Shown here piece after piece: positions 34,353 to 44,151 of a stretch of DNA of 64,000 nucleotides. The notes below the pieces were generated by a model, which ran no database searches, was not told where the DNA came from, and saw nothing but the letters and a program-made list of their open reading frames with translations. Each line of letters begins with the position of its first letter. The stretch's first letter is position 1. Source of the DNA: Eublepharis macularius (Eukaryota > Chordata > Lepidosauria > Squamata > Eublepharidae); NCBI RefSeq assembly GCF_028583425.1, contig NC_072794.1, forward strand, positions 24,673,232 through 24,737,231. The letters are read 5' to 3'. A program made the translations under genes and the position numbers.

Positions 34353-34618
34353 GGAGCCAGTTTGGTGTAGTGGTTAAGAGCACGGGACTCTAATCTGGAG
34401 AGCCGGGTTTGATTCCCCACTCCTCCACTTGAAGCAAGCTGGGTGACCTTGGGCTAATCATGGTTCTCTGGAGCTCTCAGCCCCACCCACCTCACAGGGT
34501 GTTTTGTTGTGGGGATAATAATGACATACTTTGTAAACCGCTCTGAGTGGGTATTAAGTTGTCTTGAAGGGTGGTATATAAATTGAATGTTATTATTGTT
34601 GTTGTTGTTGTTGTTGTT
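34353..34618 (+). mobile_element. tRNA-derived SINE, Sauria-like, complete
   Basis: The head is 'ggtgtagtggttaagagcac' with box B in 'cgggtttgattccccactcc'. The body is 'gggtgaccttgggctaatca' and 'cagccccacccacctcacag'. The tail is 'gtaaaccgctctgagtggg' and 'ggtatataaattgaatgtta', ending in a (GTT)n run. This is the clearest copy in the window. Confidence 0.9.
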
Positions 34619-34684
34619 TTTAATGTTATTAGATTATTGGAAAGATAAATTAGTTTAACTGTGAAGCGTAGATATGCCCCAGAG

Positions 34685-34870
34685 CACCATAAGAACATAA
34701 TGTAAGAGCCCTGCTGGACCGACCAGCGGTCCATCTAGACCAGCATCATATTTCATTCAGTGGACTACCAGTTGCCCTCAAAGGCCAACAAGAAGAGCAT
34801 AGAGGCCGAGGCCTTCACCTCATGTTGCCTCCTAGCACTGGCCATCCCTTTCAAGCATCTTGGCTAATAG
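34685..34870 (+). repeat. CR1/L3-type 3' repeat, tentative
   Basis: Contains 'agagccctgctggaccgacc', 'ggtccatctagaccagcatc' and later 'ctcatgttgcctcctagcac'. This is a widely dispersed amniote repeat that I associate with the 3' part of CR1/L3-type elements. Confidence 0.5.
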
Positions 34871-34917
34871 CCGTTGAGGGACCTATCCTTAGGCTTGCAA
34901 AGTGTCTCCTGATGATG

Positions 34918-35110
34918 GGTAGTCTCCTGGGGATTTGGGCTTCTATCCACTAATTGCCAACTAATCAGTGGGAGGAAGCATGCTGGGGGAAATGGGTGTG
35001 TGTAATGATGTCACTTCCGGTGCAACCCGGAAGTGACAGAATTGTGCCAGGGCTGATTCTCTACCACTCCACTCAAAACACAGCATTTTGGAGTAGGACC
35101 ATGAAGGAAG
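34918..35110. repeat. hAT-like element fragment (GTCACTTC type)
   Basis: 'gggtagtctcctggggattt', 'aattgccaactaatcagtgg' and 'gatgtcacttccggtgcaac' match the layout of 31021-31456. The ends are degraded. Confidence 0.5.
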
Positions 35111-36537
35111 GGGGGGGCTAAACCATTTCATTTTCCTAATATAGAAGAGCATCAGGGAGCCCCACAACTTGACTTGTTGGGAAAATGTATAGGTCCTGGT
35201 ATCACATCATCCTTATACATTTCCCAGATAGGGCAAAGAGAGATTGGCTGAAGCTGTTTTGGATTCAGGAACACACTGCAAGTTGTGGAAGGATTCCCGC
35301 ACATCACAGTCCCGGTCTGAAATGAGCCCTTGAATGTCTTGCAGTTTGGAAAAAAAAAAGCAGAAAACTCTGGCTTTAGGATGGTGTATTTAAGGCTGCT
35401 TGTTGCATATTTCTGCCCAGGAAAAAGGAACTCGCACGGGCTGCCCATTTATTTCCTTTCTGGGCACAGTTCAAAGAGCTGGTTCTTATCTTTAAAGCGG
35501 TTGATCTTTTAACACTATTTGAGGCTGGAAACATTTCATTTTCCCTCAGATAAGGGACTGGTAGAAATATCCAGTTGGAAGACAAACAGAATTTTATATC
35601 TGTTCTCCTTGGAGAGGCAGGGAGAGAAAGAAAGAGAGAATGGACAGTGCTCTGAGCAAAACTGCTGTACAAATGCTTAGAATTTTGTTGTTGTTGTTGC
35701 TTGCTTGCCAACAGATTTCAAGACGCATTGTCATGTAACTTCATGTTTGAAACAGGGCTTGTTTTCTGTTCCATACTTCCTGGGAGGTGCAGAAGAGTTC
35801 AGTGTGTGCATATAGGAATCCTGCTGCCTCCTCTTCCACCCTCCAAGCACATGAATGCTGCTGAACAAACCCTGAAATCAGAGATGATTACACACCCCTG
35901 CTGGAAAACCAATGCGTTTCCATCTGGCTGGCCCAGTTGCCAGAGCCTTACATAAGCAGCTGGCCCAGCCCAACATCTTTAATCAACCCGCTTGCCTGCA
36001 TGCAATAATAATTGCAAGAATAATTGTACCCTGAAAACTGAGAGCATCTCATGTCCCGGACTTCTGCCCCCAGCTTCCAACACTTTGCATATGTACAGGC
36101 AATACCTTTTCAGAAACACAGGCTCCTTCTTCTTCTTGCATGCAATATCCACATCTATTTTCCTCCTATCAGAAATTCCTATCATCATTGTATCAATTAA
36201 TTATGCAGGGTTGGTTTAGGCAGCAGTTTGGGAAGGTACCTGCTAAAATCCATAATGTCCCAGCCACACATCATCACACTGAAATGCATCCAATGTATGT
36301 TTTTGCGCAACTGTCTCATGCTTGGATCACCGCTAAGGCAGCACAAATATGCACGACCATTTAAGATGAGCCCTTGCCTGCTTCTTCATGAATGTAAACA
36401 CAGTTCTTTAAGAAAATGAAATGCTGTAAAGTTGCCCTTTCCACAAGAGAAGAAAAAGAGTCTCCCCAGATCAGAGGGCAGAGCTATGTAATTCATCCGG
36501 AAAGTTCCCAGTGGGCAGGAGGGCTGCTGGCACCAGG
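35111..36537. other. No gene or repeat recognised
   Basis: Contains only small simple repeats such as (TTG)n near 35685-35699 and short domain-free frames. Confidence 0.4.
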
Positions 36538-37104
36538 TAGGGTTGCCAATCCAGTGTTGGCCCCTGGTAGGAGCTTTTGGGAGGAAGAGACATTTTAATT
36601 GGCACCAGTATGGTGCAGTGGTTCAGAGCGGCAGGGCTCTAATCTGGAGAGCCGGGTTTGATTCTCCACTCCTCCGCTTGAAGCCAGCTGGGTGACCTTG
36701 GGTCAGTCACAGCTTCTCGGAGCTCTCTCAGCCCCACCTACCTCAAAGGGTGATTGTCTTGAGGATGATAACGACACACTTTGTAAACCGCTCTGAGTGG
36801 GCATTAAGTTGTCCTGAAGGGAGGTATATAAATCAAATGTTATTATTATTTTTATTATGATGGTGACACTGCAACATCACTTCTGGCACAAGCGCATAGA
36901 AATTCCATAAAGTTTCAGTGGAATCCTACTGCATCGTTCGACACACTGTCACTTCCGGTTCATGCCGGCTGTAACATTGTGATGTCGTAGCAACACTGAT
37001 TTCCCACCATTTTTTCACCACCACCGTACCAGGGCTGCCGAGTGGGGGAACCAGGGCTGCCAAACAGGAGGTCTCCCACTTAAGCAAGAGACCTGGCAGT
37101 CCTA
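36538..37104. mobile_element. hAT-like element carrying a nested SINE
   Basis: The left end TAGGGTTGCCAATCC and right end GACCTGGCAGTCCTA are inverted. The interior contains 'gtcacttccggttcatgccg', as in the GTCACTTC-type copies. A SINE occupies 36601-36860. No flanking 8-bp duplication is visible. Confidence 0.55.
36601..36860 (+). mobile_element. tRNA-derived SINE, Sauria-like, nested
   Basis: The head is 'ggcaccagtatggtgcagtg' with box B in 'ccgggtttgattctccactc', then 'ggtgaccttgggtcagtcac' and a tail 'gaggtatataaatcaaatgt' running into (TTA)n. It is closely similar to 34353-34618. Confidence 0.85.
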
Positions 37105-38204
37105 GCTGTAGACAGAAACCAGCAGAGCCAAGTCCCAGTAGCTTCAATAGCCCCGCAGGAGTTGCTTGACCAAGACCCTTCAGCAACGATCAAGACAGGC
37201 AGCTCATCGGATGCCTTGTCTTGTACCACCACCGTTGCTGAACAGGCCCTGAGCGGTGCCTGGCTTTCAGCATTACACAACCAGTTCAGCTTAGTTTGCT
37301 CCCAGGCCATTTGAACATCCCAATCGACTTCAGCTGAAGAAGACGACAGTGATGACAGAACAGCTGAAAGGCTAAACGCACATTTTTTCTGCAGTCCACC
37401 TTTCCAGCTCCAGAGCAACACATGGCTTTGCCTTCCCTCTGAGACAGAAGGGTTATTCTCTCCACCTTGGCAAGAAAGCAGCTAGCTATCTAATACGGCA
37501 AGAGATGACCGTGGCTATCTTTGTCTTTTCTTTCCAATCCCCATTTCACTGTGGGAAAGCCGTTAGAGTATAAACTTTCCCCTCTTTTGTCTACCTCAAG
37601 CTCCGCTGAATCCAGAGCCAAGTTCTGAACAGAGCAACCACTCAAAGCGCCCCGGTCTATCACGGCAGACCATTGTACGGATTGACATTACCTCCCTCGT
37701 ATAGGTGCCGCCTGCGTAATGGCTGTTTATGTAACAGCCGCAGAAGAGTTCTCAGACAGAGAGCAAGCCAGCAAAGAGATCACAGGAAAAGCCACACAAG
37801 GGAATAACGAAGGCTCTGCACATTAGACTGGAAAAACGAGGGAATTGTACATACTTGCTGGAGTGACAGGTCAGTGTGCACTTGTTAAGGAACATTAATT
37901 GCACAGCGGCATAATGCTTTTGGAGCAGGACGTAGTGTCCAAAAGGGCAATGCAAAGCTGCTGCCTCCTCTTTCTACACCAATACCAGCTTTTAAGCTCA
38001 CGATTTAGCGTTTTCAACCAGCATGCAGAACAGAAGTTTACATGTGATAATTGTCTATGTGAATATTTTGTCATGTGCACATTTGCTGGGAAACAACAGC
38101 TAGTTGTTGCTTCCCAGCTGTGAGCCATTCAGCAAAACATTCTCTTGTGCAAAGATCACATGAAAGAACCTCTGCGGGGGGCGGGGGCTGCATGTCACTG
38201 GTGG
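37105..38204. other. No gene or repeat recognised
   Basis: A plus-strand open stretch near 37110-37310 and a 113-codon minus frame at 37080-37421 overlap. Neither shows a domain I recognise. Confidence 0.4.
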
Positions 38205-38440
38205 TCATGGGAAGTGCCCTCAGTTCATAGGTGACTTAAGGCAACCCCTACTGGGGTTTTCAAGGCAAGAGACTAACATTGCCTGCCTCTGCATCACGAC
38301 CCTGGTCTTCCTTGGAGGTCTCCCATCCAATTACTAACTAAGGCTGACCCTGCTTAGCTTCTGAGATCTGACAAGGTCAGGCTTGCCTGGGCTATCCAGG
38401 GCAGAGCCTGTCTGCCATTACTGACATAGAAATAGGCAAG
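38205..38440 (-). mobile_element. 5S-rRNA-derived SINE
   Basis: In plus sense it reads 'aggtctcccatccaattact' and 'gctgaccctgcttagcttct' then 'gagatctga', the complement of the 5S internal promoter region. The tail lies at 38205-38300 ('cctactggggttttcaaggc'). It is the counterpart of 6719-6945. Confidence 0.75.
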
Positions 38441-38734
38441 GTCATTGGCATTTGAACTGCCTTGAAACAGGTGAAGAAGTATTTATATATCACTTTGTAG
38501 AGTCCAAAGGCCTTCTCAGATACTACCTCAGCAATCCTTACAACTACTTTGCAAGGCCAGCTACTGATATCATTCCAGCTGAGAAACCTGGGGGGTGGGG
38601 AGGTGGGGTATCAATGAAGAAAATAAACACCACTTTTCTGTCATGTAATTTTCTCACCCAAACTTTCTGTTCTGTTATATATGCTTTTACCTCAGCCAGT
38701 TGGAAAGGCTGAAGACCACTGCCACATTATTTAC

Positions 38735-39180
38735 TGACTTCATTTCCATCCTATCTTTCTCTCCAGTGAGGATCCACAGCAGCTTACACCCCCCTCCTCT
38801 CCTTCATTTTATTCCACACAACAACCTTGGCCGTTTTCACACGTCTTACCGGCCGCGCAAAATCACGCAGAACTCCTGGAACGACGGGGTCTTCCTGGTG
38901 CGATTTCTCGTCATGACTCCGGTTTGTGGCACGATTCGCGACACAAACCGGAATCATGACAGGAAATCGTGCCAGGAAGACGCCATCATTTCAGGAGTTT
39001 TGCATGATTTTGCACGGCCGGTAAGACGTAAAAATGGCCCTTGTGAAGTAGGTAAGGCTGAGAGTGTGTGATTGGCCAAAGGTCAGCTGGTAAACTTCCA
39101 TGGAAGAGCGGGGATTCCAACCTGGGCCTCCCAGATCCTAGCAGACACTGTAACCATTACAGCATCTAGTTCTCCAGTTA
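38735..39180 (-). mobile_element. tRNA-SINE split by a palindromic MITE
   Basis: 38735-38828 carries the tail and body ('gaggatccacagcagcttac', 'ttattccacacaacaacctt'). 39040-39180 continues with 'gtgaagtaggtaaggctgag' and the head ('tggaagagcggggattccaa', 'gcctcccagatcctagcaga'). The MITE at 38829-39039 lies exactly between. Confidence 0.75.
38829..39039. mobile_element. Palindromic Harbinger-like MITE with 3-bp target duplication
   Basis: The left end GGCCGTTTTCACACGTCTTA and right end 'taagacgtaaaaatggcc' are inverted, and most of the 211 bp folds back. It is flanked by CTT (38826-38828) and CTT (39040-39042) inside a SINE. The 3-bp duplication and GGCC...CACAC ends suit PIF/Harbinger. 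A second copy is 48009-48176. Confidence 0.75.
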
Positions 39181-39555
39181 TTAGGGCTGGACCCAGTAAC
39201 GTAAGCTTCAGGGTCTCCTCAGACTCTCTCCTTCAAATCTCTATGCCTTTCTCCTTATTTACACGTCTGCATCTTCCCTTTGATTCAGATCTGCTCTATG
39301 CCCCCCTTTTATTTCTTGAATCTTTGGAGGGTTCCATTCTGCCCCAGACAGTAGTATGGATAGGAAAGATGGACAATTAGGGCCCCTGGGCCATATTGAA
39401 GAGGTAAATTCAGCAGATGCAGCTTGTGGGACAAAGGTGGCAAAAGTTGCACGTGCCAAAAACTCTGCTATCCCCTAAGTATTAAAAAGTACAGATTCTT
39501 AGTTGTATCTGGCTACCCTTTACTGGGATGTATATCTATATATGTATAATATTTT
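39181..39555. other. No gene or repeat recognised
   Basis: Domain-free short frames only. Confidence 0.4.
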
Positions 39556-39559
39556 TATC

Positions 39560-39740
39560 TGAGCCTTCCTCCAAGGGGTTCATGACAGCCTAAACTGATT
39601 CTTTCATTTTATCCTTACAACAGCCCGGGGGGCTGAGAGAGGCTGAAGGTGACCAGCTCACCCAAGGTTATCCAGTGAGCATCACGGCTGAGTGAGCACT
39701 TGAACCCAGATCTCCGTAGTATTAATCAGACAATCGGCTG
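39560..39740 (-). repeat. tRNA-SINE, diverged
   Basis: Plus sense 'cttccaaggggttcatgaca'-like body, 'ttatccttacaacagcccgg', 'cacccaaggttatccagtga' and 'cacttgaacccagatctccg' (box B complement) give the order of a reverse-oriented tRNA-SINE. Confidence 0.6.
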
Positions 39741-40252
39741 GCACACATCTTGCAGCTAGCACAACAAATGTCTCCCTCTCCATCATTGCCTAGGAAACAG
39801 CAGCAAAATCACCAACTGAAGGGCTGAAATGCAACTGTAGACAGCGGCAAGGATACGCACAACTTGGTACTTCCCCAGTGCTCTCGACATGGGACTTCTT
39901 TGCCCTAGCTGCAAAGCACCCATAACCGCTATGAGGATCATTTAAGCTGCTAAATAGGACAAAGAATTCAGTCAGATTCTCCAGAGATCAAGGATCCATT
40001 TCTCCTCCTTGGATAGAGCCTTTACCCAGTACCAAAAGGAGGAGTGCAGCATTTGCCCTCTGGAAATAAGGACAAAGGGGGCAGCCCGTTCTGTAACTGA
40101 CTCAAGCAGGCCCTGGAGACTTGCCTTGCGTAACCAGAGGGAAGGGGAATGCATTTCATCAGGACTCATGAAATCATGTCTGCAGAAATCTGTAACATAC
40201 AGAGAAAGCCGTGCAGCTCCGCAGTGAGCATTACCTTCTTACAGCCCACAAC
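39741..40252. other. Flank of the LTR retrotransposon; no gene recognised
   Basis: Unique-looking sequence ending in the target-site copy ACAAC at 40248-40252. Confidence 0.5.
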
Positions 40253-40669
40253 TGTCAGCTTGTGGCTAGATAAGGCTCTTCCTACAGGTTCCCTTTCAAA
40301 AGCAAACAAGAGTCCATTGATTGAATAAGGAAACTTTACTGCAGAAAAGGTCCATTATAGTCCACTGTCCTGAATAGGAGACTCAGGATGGTACACAGTC
40401 ATTGTTACCAATGAAGGGCAAAGCATGAGGTACAGAGTAACAGTTCCCATCTGCATCAGCCTCCCCCCACAGTTCTCAAAACAACATCTTTCAGTCTTGG
40501 GAAGCTGCTCTCCTTCAAGGCCAATGCCTGGTGGAACGGTGTTAGACAAAACAGTCTCCTCCGGTGGGAAAGCTGCCTGGGAACTGGTGCACCTGCGGGG
40601 AAAGCACTTAGACACTAGAAATATTAGAAAATGGAGTCAGTACAGTTTAAATACACACTGGACCTGACA
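40253..40669 (-). repeat. 3' LTR, 417 bp
   Basis: It begins TGTCAGGTCC in element sense and ends AAGCTGACA. By eye it is identical to the 5' LTR over all 417 bp. The predicted RNA start is at 40412 (ATTGGTAACAA), giving U3 of about 257 bp. An AGTAAA polyadenylation-like signal lies at 40335-40340, about 72 nt into R. No strong TATA box is seen 25-35 nt upstream of the predicted start. Confidence 0.95.
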
Positions 40670-40682
40670 TTCTGCCCCCCTT
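40670..40682 (-). promoter_or_regulatory. Polypurine tract (plus-strand primer)
   Basis: In element sense AAGGGGGGCAGAA lies immediately before the 3' LTR. It should be the RNase H-resistant primer for plus-strand DNA synthesis. It overlaps the pol stop codon (TAA at 40683-40681). Confidence 0.85.
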
Positions 40683-43600
40683 AAAATAGATCCCCCCCTG
40701 GCTTATATGGGTAACGAGTATGAAAAGCGTTGGTTAATCTAGGAGCATGGACATGTACAGAGTTCACCCACTCATCGTATCCAGAATCAAAGTCCTTCCA
40801 CCTAATGAGGTAAAAAAGCTGATTGCGTTTGATCTTAGAGTCCAAAATTTGTTGCACCTCGTAGTGTATTTGGTCGTCTATCAAAGTTGGAATGGGTGGA
40901 GCTTTGATGTGCCACTTGTCGTCGGTGGGAGCTCTTTTAAGGAGACTGACATGAAATGTATCATGAACATGGCGCAAGTTCTTGGATAAATTTATAGCAA
41001 CAGTTACTTTATTAATTACTTTGCGCACAGGGAAAGGCCCAAGGAACTTCAATGCTAGTTTGCGGCTTGTCTGAGCTAATTTCAGGTTCTTGGTGGAAAT
41101 ATAAACATGATCTCCAGGTTGTAAATCCCATTCGGCCACACGATGGCGATCTGCGTACTTTTTGTAATCCAGTTTGGCTTTCTCGAGGTGTTTTTTAATA
41201 AGAGTCCATTGTTGCTTGGCCTCCCCCCACCAGGAAGATACATCGGGCGAATTAGAGGAATGGTGGGGGGGAGTGTCCAACGGGAAGGGATTGAAGTGAG
41301 TTCCATATACGATTTTGAAAGGGGCCTCCCCAGTGGAAGCATGTACACTGTTGTTGTATGAGAACTCGGCTAAAGGAAGAAGGTCCACCCAATTATCTTG
41401 CTGGAAATTAATGTAGCAACGAAGGAATTGTTCTAAAATCTGATTAGTTTTTTCGGATTGTCCGTCGGTTTGTGGGTGGTGGCTTGAACTGATTCCTTGC
41501 TCTATATTCAACATTCGCAAAAGCTCCCGCCAGAAGTTGGCAACGAACTGTCCGCCGCAATCCGAAATCACCTTGGACGGAAAAGAATGTAATTTTACGA
41601 TGTGTTTTAAGAATAAATCCGCTAGTTTTCGAGCGGTGGGTATAGCAGTACATGGAATAAAATGAGCTTGTTTGGAGAACAAATCTACCACGACTAAAAT
41701 GCAATTATGTCCTTTCGAAAGGGGTAAATCAGTGATAAAGTCCATAGATATTATTTCCCACGGTCTGTCAGGTGTCTCCAATGGTTGTAGGAGGCCTGGA
41801 GGTTTCCCTTTCCGGGTTTTGGCGCTGAGGCAAATGGGGCAGGAGCTAACGTATTGGGAAATGTCTTTGCGCATGCCCGGCCACCAGAATTGCCGTTGTA
41901 TTAGGTGCAACGTTTTCAGATACCCAAAATGACCAGCAGTGGGGGCATCGTGACATCGTTGTAATACCTCCCGTTGGAGGCTGTCTGGGACATAAAATTT
42001 GCTTCCAGCTAGCCAGTCCCCCTGTGGAGATAGAGCCAGTTTGCTTTTAGGCGCTTTACCCCCCTCCTTTTCCACCTCAGCTTTAAGTTTCGATTTCCAC
42101 TCCTGGTTATGCGGGAGGGGCTGTCTTGCGCGGCTGCGGGTAGTTACCACGCCTCCCAACTGCGTAGGGGAGAAGACCGTGTCTACAGTCTCCTCCCGTT
42201 TGCTCTTGTGTTGGGGCATGCGCGATAGGGCGTCTGCAAGAAAGTTAGTTTTGCCCGGGAGGTAATTTAAAGTGAAGTTGAATTTGGAAAAGAATTCTGC
42301 CCATCGCAATTGTTTGGCGTTCAGTCTGCGAGGGCTGCGAAGGGCCTCCAGATTTTTATGATCTGTCCAGACCTCGAAGGGGTATCGCGCCCCCTCCAGC
42401 CAATGTCTCCAGTTAGTGAGGGCTGCTTTCACTGCAAAAGCTTCCTTCTCCCACACATTCCAATTCCTTTCTGCTTCTGAAAATTTCCTTGACAGGAATG
42501 CACAAGGCCGTAGTTTCCCATCCTCCCCCTTCTGCAATAATACCCCTCCTATCGCCGCATCGCTGGCGTCGACTTGCACTACGAAAGGGTAATTCTCGTT
42601 GGGGTGGCAGAGGATGGGTTCCGTTACAAATTGTTCTTTTAGGCATTCGAAAGCAGTTTGGCAATCGGATGTCCATTGTATTTTGGAGGAGGGTTTTTTA
42701 GCCTGGTCCCCTTTATTTTTTGTCCTTAACAATTCGGTTAAGGGGAGCGTGATTTGAGCAAAGTTCGCTATAAAGTCTCTATAGAAGTTGGCAAAGCCCA
42801 GGAAGGACTGCACTTCTTTGCGGGTGGTGGGAGTTTGCCATTCTTGGATCGCTTGTATTTTGGCTGGATCCATTTTTAACCCCTCTTGGGAGATACAGTA
42901 CCCAAGGTAAGTGAGTTCAGTTTTGTGGAATTCACATTTGGACAGCTTAATGGGAAGTTTATTGTTCATCAAAGTGGACAGGACTTTTTGCACCATTTGA
43001 ATGTGTTCCTCCTCCGAGTCTGAATAAATTAATACATCATCAAGGTACACCACTACACCTTTATAGAGGAATTCGTGTAGAACTTCATTTATCATGGACA
43101 TGAATACAGACGGGGCTCCCGCCAATCCAAAGGGCATAACTAAATATTCATACTGTCCGAGGGGTGTATTAAATGCGGTTTTCCACTCATCCCCAGCCCT
43201 GATACGGACGTGGAAGTAAGCATCTTTTAAGTCTAATTTTGTAAAGATCTTACCTTGGGCCACGACGTTGAGAAGATCTCGGATGAGTGGGATGGGATAG
43301 GCGTTGTTGGTAGACACAGCATTAAGTCCTCTAAAGTCCGTGCACAGTCGAAGTCCCCCATCTTTTTTCTTCACGAAGAGTACCGGAGCGGCATGGGGGC
43401 TATTGGCTGGGCGGATGAACCCTCTTTGAAGATTGGTGTCGATGAATTTTCGGAGCTCCTCTCGTTCATGGAGACTCATGGGATAGAGCCGTCCTTTGGG
43501 CAATGAGCCTCCAGGTACAATTTCCACCGCACAGTCAGTTCGTCGGTGCGGGGGTAGAGTATCAGCTTCTTCTTCGGAGAAGGCATTCAGAAAGGGCCAG

Positions 43601-44145
43601 TACGGTTCGGGAATTTGGTTTATTTCTTCTTGGGTGAGAAGAGCTTTTTCGGTGTGAGTTGGATCACTGCCCCAGTTTTGGTTCCAGCGATGGTTTTTAC
43701 AGTTGGAGTGACTGAAGGTGATGCACCCTTCTGCCCAATTTATGTAGGGATTGTGATCACATAGCCACTTGCTGCCTAAAATTAACGGGTATTTGGCAGT
43801 GGAGCTGATGACAAAAGATCTTTTCTCCCAGTGTTGGCCCATGCCGGTGATTATTGGGATGGTTTCAGTGGTAACAGGGTTCATATTGGTGCCATCCATT
43901 TGTTCAAAAATCACTGGATTTTGCAATTCACGAGTTGGTAGCACTAGTCCGTTGACTAGGGCCGGGGCGATAATGTCTCTCGAGCAACCCGAGTCAATGA
44001 GGGCTTGCACTCGGATGTGCATCTTCCTCTCCGGGTTAAGTAAAGTCACTGGCATGAATAAGATGGACCCAGGTGGCCGGTTCCGTGCAGGGACGGGCTT
44101 GGGGCGGATCTGTCGTTTGGGCCCTTTTACGACAGATCCATCTCG
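40681..44145 (-). CDS. pol: Pol polyprotein (protease, RT, RNase H, integrase, chromodomain)
   Basis: The pol frame is open from at least 44424, but translation should enter it by a -1 shift at 44145-44151, adding about 1154 residues to Gag (a Gag-Pol of about 2031). Counting from 44424, the visible motifs are: protease ALIDSG with Asp144; reverse transcriptase with LDLKDAYF and YLDD at 460-463; RNase H with QVDASDAA (Asp619) and WTDHKNLEAL; integrase zinc site H825-x6-H832-x29-C862-x2-C865 and catalytic D895, D955, E991 (DD35E); a LGPFPVRKV module after integrase; and a chromodomain from about residue 1186 (YEVQQILDSKI, then LIRWKDF). All catalytic residues are present and no stop or frameshift interrupts the frame. 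The chromodomain probably guides integration by binding chromatin. The stop lies 11 bp from the 3' LTR. Related elements make Pol only as a minor fusion product, which the frameshift signal here supports. Confidence 0.95.
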   Translation of the reverse strand, partial: RDGSVVKGPKRQIRPKPVPARNRPPGSILFMPVTLLNPERKMHIRVQALIDSGCSRDIIAPALVNGLVLPTRELQNPVIFEQMDGTNMNPVTTETIPIITGMGQHWEKRSFVISSTAKYPLILGSKWLCDHNPYINWAEGCITFSHSNCKNHRWNQNWGSDPTHTEKALLTQEEINQIPEPYWPFLNAFSEEEADTLPPHRRTDCAVEIVPGGSLPKGRLYPMSLHEREELRKFIDTNLQRGFIRPANSPHAAPVLFVKKKDGGLRLCTDFRGLNAVSTNNAYPIPLIRDLLNVVAQGKIFTKLDLKDAYFHVRIRAGDEWKTAFNTPLGQYEYLVMPFGLAGAPSVFMSMINEVLHEFLYKGVVVYLDDVLIYSDSEEEHIQMVQKVLSTLMNNKLPIKLSKCEFHKTELTYLGYCISQEGLKMDPAKIQAIQEWQTPTTRKEVQSFLGFANFYRDFIANFAQITLPLTELLRTKNKGDQAKKPSSKIQWTSDCQTAFECLKEQFVTEPILCHPNENYPFVVQVDASDAAIGGVLLQKGEDGKLRPCAFLSRKFSEAERNWNVWEKEAFAVKAALTNWRHWLEGARYPFEVWTDHKNLEALRSPRRLNAKQLRWAEFFSKFNFTLNYLPGKTNFLADALSRMPQHKSKREETVDTVFSPTQLGGVVTTRSRARQPLPHNQEWKSKLKAEVEKEGGKAPKSKLALSPQGDWLAGSKFYVPDSLQREVLQRCHDAPTAGHFGYLKTLHLIQRQFWWPGMRKDISQYVSSCPICLSAKTRKGKPPGLLQPLETPDRPWEIISMDFITDLPLSKGHNCILVVVDLFSKQAHFIPCTAIPTARKLADLFLKHIVKLHSFPSKVISDCGGQFVANFWRELLRMLNIEQGISSSHHPQTDGQSEKTNQILEQFLRCYINFQQDNWVDLLPLAEFSYNNSVHASTGEAPFKIVYGTHFNPFPLDTPPHHSSNSPDVSSWWGEAKQQWTLIKKHLEKAKLDYKKYADRHRVAEWDLQPGDHVYISTKNLKLAQTSRKLALKFLGPFPVRKVINKVTVAINLSKNLRHVHDTFHVSLLKRAPTDDKWHIKAPPIPTLIDDQIHYEVQQILDSKIKRNQLFYLIRWKDFDSGYDEWVNSVHVHAPRLTNAFHTRYPYKPGGDLF

Positions 44146-44151
44146 TTTCCC
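44106..44151 (-). promoter_or_regulatory. -1 programmed ribosomal frameshift signal
   Basis: The slippery heptamer GGGAAAC (44151-44145) lies in the gag frame as G GGA AAC. A 5-nt spacer, GAGAT, follows. Then comes a perfect 11-bp stem, GGATCTGTCGT with ACGACAGATCC, around a 12-nt loop. The loop contains GGGC, which could pair with GCCC downstream to make a pseudoknot. Pol lies in the -1 frame relative to gag. The gag TAA (44129-44127) falls at the stem-loop junction. The same heptamer is used by PEG10, a domesticated sushi-type gene. Confidence 0.92.

Noticed and set aside
37080-37421. Coding exon on either strand
   Set aside because: Open stretches exist on both strands, but neither shows a known domain or convincing splice sites.
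40425-40667. Small open frames repeated identically in both LTRs
   Set aside because: They are identical because the LTRs are identical. They do not look like proteins.
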